Shown: piece by piece, positions 1 through 9,483 of the stretch
Layout: every line of letters begins with the position of its first letter
Numbering within the stretch: position 1 is the first letter of the stretch
Assembly: GCA_031835245.1 (NCBI GenBank)
Contig: JAVKOQ010000158.1
Location: 1-64,000, forward strand
Origin: Balamuthia mandrillaris
Lineage: Eukaryota; Discosea; Longamoebia; Balamuthiidae
Reading direction: 5' to 3'
DNA length: 64,000 bases
Translations under genes and position numbers: made by a program
The notes under the pieces: generated by a model
Databases searched by the model: none
Told to the model about the DNA's origin: nothing
Seen by the model: only the letters and a program-made list of their open reading frames with translations

Positions 1-2489
1 AGGAAAATACTCGCTTGCCACCGTTGAGCCAAGAATGGTTACATGAGTCGTCTTTGGCAGATGCCCTTATGTCAGCTACTCCCCCAAAGGCAACAACAAG
101 CCGTCATCGAATGAAAGGACAACAAGAGAGGATGTCAGAAGAAGAGGAAGAGGAAGATGAAGACGAAGAGCAACAAGAAGAAGAAGAAGAAGAAGAAGAA
201 GAAGAAGCGATGATGGAGGAAGATCCAGAGGCCTTCTTACATCCCCCACTGGATCACCAGCAATTAGAGCAAGCGGCCCAAAAGGAAGCGATAGTAGATA
301 AGCAGCATTCCGCCAAGGAAAAGTTGTTCCTCTACCGTATAAAGCTGACCCATTATTGTCCTCCCTTTACGGTGCAAGAAGCCTTGGCAGAGAACGCGTT
401 GAACTTTGCCAGTCTGAAATCCTTGAAAGGCATGCGCATTTCTACCAGCATCAACCTTTCTGGACCTTTGGAGGATGTTAGGCGGTTGGTGCTCGCTGTT
501 CGTCGCTGCTTGATGAAGGAAGCGCAACAACAGAATACTCTGCTGGAGTTGGATCCTTTGGACAGAAAGGTCTGGAAGACACGCATTCATCATCCGGTTC
601 GTTCTCAGCTGGAGCGAGTGTGGCCGCACATCGCAGTGGAAAAATCCAAAAAACCTGAGCGAAGACGAAGCAAAAGCAGCAGCAGCAGCACCAAAAGCAA
701 GAACAAGAGTACAGCTAGCAGCTCTGCTACAGTTAACATGCCAGCAGGCCAGTTATCCGATGCAGCTGCTATTGTGCATGTCAAAGATTTGCCTGAGCTG
801 GATGCTATATCACCACTCGCAGCTGATTGGTAAGTCGTTTTTTTATTTGTTTGTTTGTTTGTTTGTTTGTTTCATAGCAACAACTCACCACTTTTTCACT
901 TTTCTTTTTCTCTTTTCCTCTTTATTTCTCTCTCTCTCTTTCTCTCTTTCTCTCTCTCTCTTTTTCTCTTTCTGTTACTCTCCAGGGATTTACAATATGT
1001 GGATCAATTGGAAGACAAAACGTGGCAGCCCATCCATACAGCCTCTACCAAAGTCGGCACTACAGAAATGAAGAGGGAGAAGCATCGCGCCAAACGCCAT
1101 TCGGTTAGGCACCAAAAAGCCATGGACAAGCTGGCTCAGAAGAGCAGTGAGCTGCAGCAAGATATCTCTGTTGATGCCAGCCCCTGCATTGACTTGACAG
1201 AGTTTTTTGGGCCTGACCTTCGCTCTTTTGCTGCTGTGGACCACCAGAGTAGTAGTTTGAATGATGCAGAGTTTAGTCTTGATGATGGCAGTCGTCTGGG
1301 TGGTGGTGGTGGTGGTGGTGGTGGTGATGATGATGCAAATGCTACATCAGTTGGTGAGTTTGTAGACAAAATGGACATAGCAGCAGCAGCAACAGCAGCA
1401 ATAGCAGCAAAAAGAAAGCAGCAAAAACCAAGCTCAACAAAGCGCCCAAGAGCTATGTCATCCTCTGCTGCCTCTTCTTCTCCTGCAACAAGCAAGAAGC
1501 CACGGAAAGCAGATGATGATGTGCTGCTGAAAGAAAAGAAAAAGAAGCAAAAGCAGAAGCAAAAGCAGAAGCAGAAGCAGAAACAGAAACAGAAGCAGAA
1601 GCAAAAGCAACAGCAGAAAAAGAAGAAAAAGAAGACCACCACCAAGTCGGAGGAGTCAGAGGCGGCAGATAAGTCAGAGGAGTCAGAGCAGGAAGAGGAA
1701 AAATCCAAGAAGAAAAAGAAGCCTACAGCTTCTACCAAGTCTACTGCTCCTAGTATCAGCAGCAGCAGTAGCAATAGCAGCTCCTCAGAGAATGATGATG
1801 CTGATGCTGATGATGATGATGATGATGAGATTGCCAGTCTCATGAGTGTTGATATCACTCCTGCAACAGGTAAGAGGTGCTCATGTTTGGTGGTTACTAC
1901 AACAACCACAACATCCACTACTCCTACTCGTTTTTTTTTTCTTTTTTTCTTTTTGTTATTACTTGCTTATATCCGTCCTTTCTTTGCACAATAACAACAC
2001 ACAAATGCATCGCATCTCACTTGCATGCATGCATGCATACAGATACACCACGTGGTGGTGGTGGTGGTGGTGGTGGTGGAAATAACAAAAGCAAGACAAA
2101 TATGCCCAAGACAGCTCCATCAGCAGTTGCAGTGGATGAAGAGAGTGATGATTCCATTCTGATCGACGTGTTGGGATGTATGTATTATATTTCATTTTGT
2201 CTGTTGGTTGGAGTTTGTTTGTTGGATTGTTTGTCCTTTTCCTCTTTGTGTTTTTTTCTTTTTGGCTGTTTTGGTTGCAATTCTATCCTTATGCAGTAGC
2301 GCTCCGTCGGAGCGGCAGCTTTTTAACTCCAGTTTTGTGTTTTTACTATTCATTGTTTTTTGATTGTCTTTTGGTGTTGATTGTTTAGCGCTCCATCGGA
2401 GCGCTATCTTTTTGGTGTTTGTTTGCAGTGTTATGCCTTTGTGATTTCTCATTCCATTACTTACTGATTGTGGTTGTTGTTGTCTTATG

Positions 2490-2526
<37 letters not shown>

Positions 2527-2923
2527 ATTGTTTTAGTATCAAAGCAAACTGCTAGTGACCCAGCTAAACAAGCAGCAGCAACAGCAGAAGAAGAAGAAGA
2601 AGAAGAAGAAAAAGAAAAAGAAAAAGAAAAAGAAAAAGAAAAAGAAGAGGAACAGAGAAGCAAAGATGCTAGCAGAGACAAGGAAGAAGAAGAAGAAAAA
2701 GAAGAAGAGGAGGAAGCAGAAGAAGAAGTAGAAGAAGAAGAAGAAGCAAAAGCTGGAGAAAAAGAAGCAGAAAAACAGAAAGGAGAGGAAAACACAAGTG
2801 CATCCAAGAGCCTTAGCAACAAATCTACGCGCAAGGCTGCAGCTGCTGCCCAAAAGGCTATTGCTACTGCTGCAGCCAAATCATCTTTGCAAAGTGCTGC
2901 TGCTGCTGTGGCTGCGTCATCTA

Positions 2924-2962
<39 letters not shown>

Positions 2963-3435
2963 AAGGAGCCACAACTCGTTCACAACGCCGTAACACAGGC
3001 AGGTGATCTCTTTCTCTTTTTATATTTGTTGGTTAGTTGAGTGATAGCTTGAGTTGGTTGGTTGGTTGGTTGGTTGATGGTAATAATATTGGTTAAACAA
3101 TGGATAGATAGCTGAATAGTAAAGTAATAATGGTGGTGATGGTAATAATGGTTAAGAGTGCTGAGTGAGAGTAAGTGAGTAATAGTAGTGATTGTTGTTG
3201 TAAATAATAGATAGGCAACAAAAAAAGACAACTGAGTATGAAAAGGCAATTATAAAAATGAAAAAGGAAAAAAAAGAGAAAGAAAGAAAATGATTTTAGG
3301 AAAGAAAAGGAAAAACAAAACAAGTAACCACATAGTTCTCATTTAGTTTTATCATCTCTTTATTCATTCATCCTCAATTACTAACTTCTTGTTTCTTTTG
3401 TTTCACAATTTGTTGTTTGTGTTTGTGTCTACTAT

Positions 3436-3467
<32 letters not shown>

Positions 3468-4872
3468 TTAACAAACAGAAGATAATCTATCTATTCCTGC
3501 TGCCTTTGACCAACCTCCACCAATAAACAACAACAATAACAACAACAACAACAACAACAACAAAGAAGTAGCAGTAGCAAAAACAATAGTAGCAACAGCA
3601 GCAAAAGAAGAGGATGATGAAATAATGATTGTCTCAATATCATCATCATCATCATCATCATCCTTATCCACAACATCTCTCTATCATCACTTGCCTCCCT
3701 ATCAGGCTCTGGACTCTCGCTCTTTCATTCGCAAGCAGTTTTTGGATCATTATTGGTTAAAAACACCACCATCAGCTACCACCCTTGATTCTGCTCCAGT
3801 TATTGCTACTGTTGATAACCCTGCAGAACTCTGTTCACCTCCTTTTTCTGCATCACCCTTTTCATCTACCACCACCACCACCACCGCCACCACCACCGCC
3901 ACTATTACCACCACAGCATCAACAACCCAAACACAACCACGACAACAACAACCGAAAAGGATGATTTCTTCTTCTGGTTCTTCTTCTTCATTTGCTTCTT
4001 CTTCTTCTTCTTCTTTTTCTTCTTCTTCTTCTTCTTCAACAAATTCAGAGTCCTTTGTCTTTGAGAACAATGAAGATGTTATGGATAGCGGTAGCAATTG
4101 TAATTTATTGTCATTATCATCATCCTCATTAGACGGAGGAGGAGGAGGAGCAGAAACAGATATAGATGCAACAAGTAAAACAACAGCCACACCAACGTTG
4201 ATAGATTTGTTGTTGTTGACCGACGACAAAGAAGAAGAAGAAGAAGAAGAAGAAGAAGAAGATAAAGAAAAACACAAAGAAGAAAAACAAGAAAAGAAGA
4301 AAAGAGATAACCAACATATTGGAGCTAGAACAGCAAATGATAATACTGATGATACCACACATGGCAGCAGTAGTCGTAACGGTGGTGATGGTGCTGGCAG
4401 ACGTCTTTCTCGTGCTATCACATTGATGAACCATTTGTCAGAAGAGCGCTGGACAGAGTTGACAGCAGTGACGAGTCGATGGAGCCCTTCGACCCAACGT
4501 AAACATGCTTGGACTTTGGCCATCTGGGAAGCGCATTGTGCACATCATCAATGTTTGCCAGCTCTTCCTTTGAATCTCCAACGCCATAATGTAGGAGCCT
4601 TTGTTCAATGGTTGATTTTGGATGTGGGGTATGCCTTGAGCTCTGTGCGTGATGTCATGATTGCCAGTCTTTATCGTTTGCATGATGAAAGTATCCAACA
4701 ACAGCTTGATACCCTTGCTGCCTCCTCCTCCTCCTCCTCCTCCTCCTCCTCCTCCACTTCCTCTGTTTCTTCCATCTCTTCATCCCCAGCATCATCACCT
4801 ACTTCTATTATCACCACAACCAGCAGGAATGCTTCTCCTCTATCCAAAACCCTTCTTGGTGATGGTGTCACT

Positions 4873-4924
<52 letters not shown>

Positions 4925-5268
4925 GACGCACGACAGCAATGATGGCAACAGATCATGCCTACTTGTTGTTGCTAAAGAACCAAATGGATGCCATCAAAGA
5001 TCAAGTCAAACAGGCCATTCGGCATTGCAAAAGAGCCAAACCCTCCTGTTCTAGCAAACAATTGTGCAAAGATGCTTGTTTGCTGGATGACGTCTTGCAT
5101 ATCATCGCATCCACTCCAGATGGACTGGTGAGCAAAGCTGGTGAAGCCAGTTGTTGGTTACACAGTGTTTGTACTGGTGCCAGAGCCATTACAGCAGCAA
5201 ACATTCGTTTGGGTGATATTGTGGCATTTCGACCTAAACTTTCATCCTCCTTTTCCAACAACAACAAT

Positions 5269-5314
<46 letters not shown>

Positions 5315-6138
5315 GCCGCAGCAGCAGCAGCAGCAACATCAGCTGTCACCACCAAGAGGATGCCTTTTCTCCTCCTCTTTATTTCCTTTCTTTGCGCCAA
5401 CAAGTCACCAAAGGAATACCAAATCATTGGAATCATGTCGTTACTTTTGAAGGTTATTTAACACCACCACCACCACCACCACCACCACCACCAGGAGGAA
5501 TATCTTCATCATCACCATCCCCGTTATCCTCATTGCCACTTAGCACCACTACTACCACCTCTACCATCACGACCGCTGCTGCATCAACAACATCAACCGC
5601 TGGAGTTTGTCTTGGAGATTTTATTTACTGGCTAAACAAGCATCTGCTGTGCAAGCATGGTTTGGATTTGCGAGAGTTTCACAACTGGTGCTTGACAGAC
5701 AAACAAAAACAAACATCATTATGGGGATGGTCACGCGATACTTTGAATGCCAAGCTGCAAGACCGCGCTGTTCGGGCTGGTTATCCTGAAGGGTTATTCT
5801 CCTTTCACTCCTTACGTGCTGGCTTCCTTTGCACTGCCTTGATCTTGGAGGGACTGCAGGAAGGGCATAGTCAGAACAATGTACTGGATACCACTGCCCT
5901 TATCGCAGGTTGGGTACCTCGTGGTAGATCTCAGCAAGTCTACGTCAAGGATACATTAAAACGTGCTATTGTGGCCAATCGCTTGGTTAGCAATGTTACC
6001 ACCCTTCATCCTTCTTCTTCTTCTTCTTCTTCTTCTTCTTCTTCTTCTTCTGCTGCTGCTGCTGATCATCATTCTCCTGGGCCTCGACATTGTGGTTTGT
6101 TATTCATCTGATTTTTTGTTTTTCTTTTGTTTTTTCTT

Positions 6139-6179
<41 letters not shown>

Positions 6180-7675
6180 TCTATAAACCACCTGTGCTTA
6201 CTTTTTCTCTTTGTGGTTTTTTTTATCCTCACTCCCTTGCAGTGATTGCTCCAGAGCTAGTTACCAAAGAAGCATTTCACAATCTATCCCCAGAGGCTTT
6301 GCAACAATCCAAGTGGTCTGCAGATACCAACTATCAGAGTTTTATCCATGCTGTTCGCCAACGGTTTGTTTGTTTGTTTGTTTGTTTGTTTGTTTTTTTT
6401 TTGTTGCCCTTTGCTTGTTGTTGTTTGTTTGTTGGTTTGTTTGTTTGCTGGTTTGTTTTGTTTGGATGGTATCTACCACTATCTATCAATCTATTCAGTC
6501 ATGGCTTGTTTGTTTGCTTGCTTGCTTGCTTGTTTGCATTCAAAAATGCACCTTTAGACTCAGCGCTCAGCTCGAACGCAGAGGTTTATTGTAGCAGCAA
6601 CAACATTCATGGTCTAAACAATAATTGTTCTGATGGATTGGTGTTGGTCTATTTGTTCTTCTTTTGACATTGCATCATTTATTCACACTTTGTTTTTTGT
6701 CTCTTTTTCTTTCTTTCTTTCTTTCTCATTCTTTCTTTTTCTCTTTTTCTCTTTTTCTTTCTTTTTCTTTCTTTTACACTGCTTCTTTAGTTTCATGAAA
6801 CGAACAGATTTACCAACCAAAGATCAACAAATACGATTTTATCGCTCCTTGTGGCTTGAATGTTGTACTGCTTGGGTAGACAATCAGATGAGTTTGACAA
6901 GGATGTGTTAGCTGAAGCTGCAGCAACTTATGAGGCCAAAAACAAATCTCCTCTTCGTTGGCCCAATATTCATCGTCAGCTTTGCCGTCAACATATCTCT
7001 GGCATTCTACAAGGTTTTTTCAGTGGCTTGAATGAGCTGGTGGATGAGTTTGTAGCTCCTGTACTTCCCAAGTTGGTCAACGGATCACCCATTCACAAAG
7101 CATTCCTCACCTCTCATCGTCAAGAGCAGCCATTCTTACCTACTTCTCCTAATGATGTTCTGAAAAAAAACGATGATGATGATGATGATGATGATGAAAG
7201 GAATCATAACTCAAAAGAAAAAACACCACCACGACAACGAGTTCGCAGAGCACTTCAGCAGCGACAACAAATGTTATCCAATCGACTCAAATATCAGAAG
7301 AATGGTCATCGACAACGGATTGCTTGGCAGACACCAGAAATCCGTAGACTTGTCACTTGGCGCTTGTGTGATGGATGGTCTTGGTTGGAGATTGCCAAAC
7401 ACTTGCCTACCCAACGCCGAACCAACAATGATTGCTATGACAAATGGCGCAATCTCCTCACAGAATTCTTCAACAATCTCGATGCTTTGAAAGACAAATA
7501 CTTGGTGGCCCATGATGGGGACTTTGACACACCGGATGACGACCATGCTTCCCTCCCATCATCTCCTACTTCTACTACCACCACTACAGTCATATCCATC
7601 TTGGATGAAGAGGAAGAGACAAAGGAGAATGATGATGATGATGATGATGATGATATTATGATTATATCCAGTTAG
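1..7675 (+). CDS. Crypton-like tyrosine recombinase with C-terminal SANT/Myb-like domain (5' partial, apparent frameshift)
   Basis: Open at the left edge. Phase-compatible exons are <1-829, 986-1869, 2043-2177, 2537-2989, 3479-6094, 6243-6363 and 6791-7675. The N-terminal third is Glu/Lys/Ser-rich with one ordered block (about 300-640) that I do not recognise. Exon 3479-6094 carries a core-binding-like helical region (4450-4700) and a tyrosine recombinase catalytic domain. Visible residues are Arg in TGARAITAANIRLGDI (about 5170), a Lys hairpin KGIPNHW (about 5410), HSLRAG (about 5805), AGWVPRG (about 5910) and Tyr in QQVYVKD (about 5940). The last exon has a SANT-like helix set (WQTPEIRR to NDCYDKWRNLL, 7325-7460). 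This enzyme class cuts and rejoins DNA through a 3'-phosphotyrosine. Homopolymer runs of Ser, Asn, Ala and Pro interrupt the domain. A reading-frame change lies near 6886. Two adjacent genes instead of one is possible, since the intron 2990-3478 is long. The recombinase identification is strong; the joining of the 5' exons is less sure. Confidence 0.6.
2297..2406. repeat. two near-identical hairpins in an intron
   Basis: Two short inverted repeats lie 88 bases apart in the third intron of the recombinase gene. The first has arms CGCTCC and GGAGCG (2300-2314). The second has nine-base arms TAGCGCTCC and GGAGCGCTA around ATC (2386-2406). Both share the core TAGCGCTCCRTCGGAGCG. They are GC-rich islands in a T-rich intron. 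Confidence 0.7.
3436..3466. repeat. (GCTT)n tetranucleotide array
   Basis: A run of about seven GCTT units just before the acceptor AG at 3477-3478. It can serve as the pyrimidine tract of the intron. Confidence 0.8.
6139..6180. repeat. (GGCT)n tetranucleotide array
   Basis: About ten GGCT units inside the intron 6095-6242. A second array, (GTTT)n, begins at the next donor site at 6364. Confidence 0.8.
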
Positions 7676-7807
7676 ATTATATATATATTCCTATGAGAAA
7701 ATTGAAAAAATTGCTACTTTGTCCCACTTTATCCATTGGACTTATAGACTTAGAGTTTTATAGAATGGACCATGGGGAGTTGAATGCTGTAGGTTCTGAG
7801 TACCCGC

Positions 7808-7821
7808 CCCTAACCCTAACC
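7808..7821. repeat. short interstitial telomere-like repeat
   Basis: Two and a third CCCTAA units (CCCTAACCCTAACC). The same motif in the same orientation recurs twice at 8272-8323. Confidence 0.75.
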
Positions 7822-8089
7822 ACCCATTTATCAGTTTCACAAACATTTTCTATTATTTTTATAATACAAAATCATGTATAAAATTAATTACTCAGTCATA
7901 AAATATTTTTACTCTTTGTAAATGAGCTCATTGGATAGAGCATGTTGAGTTCTACAAGAACCTTTTTTATTTTTTCAAACAAAAGCATGGTATTCCTTTT
8001 TTTTATTAATAAACATCAATTTTCCCTTTTTTCAATCATTTTAGCTTAGAGAATGTTGAAATTTTTTCTAAGTTTGAAATTTTTGCTAT

Positions 8090-8123
8090 GGAACCAGGGA
8101 ACCAAGCAGGTTCCCTTGGTTCC
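8090..8123. repeat. perfect-arm hairpin (inverted repeat)
   Basis: The left arm GGAACCAGGGAACC pairs with the right arm GGTTCCCTTGGTTCC with one unpaired base and a five-base loop. It lies between the two groups of telomere-like repeats. Confidence 0.75.
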
Positions 8124-8271
8124 GCATTTTCGCACCTCAATAACTTTGTTACAACTTCATGAAATACCAAACTGTTTGTTATAGCAAATACTTCAAGTGT
8201 TGTTCTTCCTTTAGATGTATCTATGTTTATGATATACCTTATACTTGTCTGACAAAGGGTAGCCTTAAAAC

Positions 8272-8323
8272 GAGGCCGATTCCCTAACCCTAACCTAGAG
8301 GCCGATTCCCTAACCCTAACCTA
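8272..8323. repeat. tandem 26-bp unit containing CCCTAACCCTAA
   Basis: Two consecutive copies of a 26-base unit: GAGGCCGATT followed by CCCTAACCCTAACCTA. The second copy runs directly into sequence that reads as coding on the minus strand. Confidence 0.85.
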
Positions 8324-9164
8324 GCCTTTCCTGCCTGGAGAGAAAGGAAGGTATCTAGGGAAGTACAGCTGTGCCCATGGTTATTCAGTGCTGACAGGAT
8401 GTTGTGTTTGTAACCCCGGTGATGGCTTTCAATGGTGTTGATGGCAGTAATGAGGTCCTCCATGGTGTAACAGGTCTCTGTTGTGAGCTGGGCTGGAGGT
8501 AGCTTGAAAGAGAGATCACAGAAGGCAGCCATCACAAAGAACACGTGGTTCAGATTCTGTAGCCCTTGCCTGATCCCTCGTTTTACAAACTTACAAAACT
8601 CCCGGTAAGAATACTTAGGTCAAAAGTAGAATGCAAAAGCAAAAGTACCAATAACTGAGGGCCTAAACATTTGCTGAAAAGCAGCAGCAGAGAGACAAGA
8701 GGCGTGAGAGAGTTGCAAAGCGTGAAGATGAGGGAAGTGATCCACAATAGCCTCCACTACAGAGTCAGTGAGGGCACAGCCATTGAATATCTTCCATATC
8801 CATGGGCGCATATCCATGTCTGTCATATATCTGCCTCCTCCTAGACGAGATACTGCCCCTCGTAGATGATGAGATGCTGCCGTGTGAAGAATGGCGAACC
8901 TTTCGGTAGTTCTTTAGCCTCTGCTTTTGCATGTTCGAAGGAGGTAGTGGCGGGGTCCTTTCCTCCCATCAGTGTGTCCCAGCCCATCATGCTGACGGGC
9001 CTTCCCGCCAAATTGAACCTCAGGTAACTGATGTAAATAAAAATTAGTCCTCCTTCCTCTTCTATTTCTGCTTCTTCCTCTGCCTCCTCGTCCTCCTTTT
9101 TCTGCTTCTTCTTCCTTCTAATCCCCTTTGTTGGAATGTTATGTATGACAAGCATCTCAGACAT
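8290..9164 (-). pseudogene. decayed gene with LRR-like segment, running into telomere-like repeats
   Basis: Minus-strand blocks look coding but do not join cleanly. From ATG at 9164 there is a Lys/Glu-rich start followed by YLRFNLAGRP up to a stop at 8841. A second frame (8826-8640) reads IFNGCALTDSVVEAIV then FPHLHALQLSHAS, which resembles an RNI-type leucine-rich repeat as found in F-box/LRR proteins. A third block (about 8590-8330) reads NHVFFVMAAFCDLSF. Its frame continues through the TTAGGG-like repeats to a stop at 8290. The frame changes near 8840 and 8630 could be very short introns or indels. I favour a truncated relic; a real short-intron gene is the alternative. Confidence 0.35.
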
Positions 9165-9483
9165 GCGAGTCCACCAACCACATAGTGAGGTTACTGGGCA
9201 AAACTGCATGAAAACACCTTGCCTGCCTTTATTGAAGAAACAGTATTTTGGTAGTGAATGGCAACCTCCATTGTTGCTTTGGCTCGTTTCACACTTCCAT
9301 CCTCCATGCAAAAATTCTCAGGGTCAATGTTTTACAGAATGGTTTCTTCAGTCATGGTTTGCAGGTGGATCAGGTTTTCAATGCTCGCACATGCCGACCC
9401 TGAACGTTAGTAGTTTTGTGTGTGGTCTGTTTTCTTTTTTTTTTTTCCTAGGGTTACTGGGCAAAACTGCAATGGTGAAGGTA
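9165..9483. other. intergenic, contains one copy pair of a 20-bp repeat
   Basis: No supported gene. A 20-base direct repeat GGTTACTGGGCAAAACTGCA occurs at 9189-9208 and again at 9452-9471. Confidence 0.5.

Larger units (their letters stand above)
7676..8289. other. AT-rich gene-poor tract with telomere-like repeats
   Basis: I see no convincing coding sequence here. The tract is AT-rich and contains CCCTAA-type repeats at both ends and a strong hairpin at 8090-8123. The recombinase gene ends at its left edge. Confidence 0.6.

Noticed and set aside
1136-1918. Long minus-strand frame rich in Val, Ser and Phe opposite the first gene
   Set aside because: It is the antisense shadow of Lys/Gln/Asp codon repeats; no start context, motif or splice evidence.
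2476-2530. GTT repeat as a possible CRISPR-like or minisatellite array
   Set aside because: It is a simple trinucleotide run within an intron with no spacers.
3750-4523. 257-codon minus-strand frame
   Set aside because: Shadow of the recombinase exon; composition mirrors the sense-strand Ser and Glu runs.
6891-6911. A 20-base intron (GTTTGA to TTAG) to repair the recombinase frame
   Set aside because: Far shorter than any other intron here; an indel is more economical.
7921-8000. Possible tRNA-like sequence in the AT-rich tract (GAGCTCATTGGATAGAGCA resembles a D-arm)
   Set aside because: No matching anticodon arm, T-loop or acceptor pairing could be found downstream.
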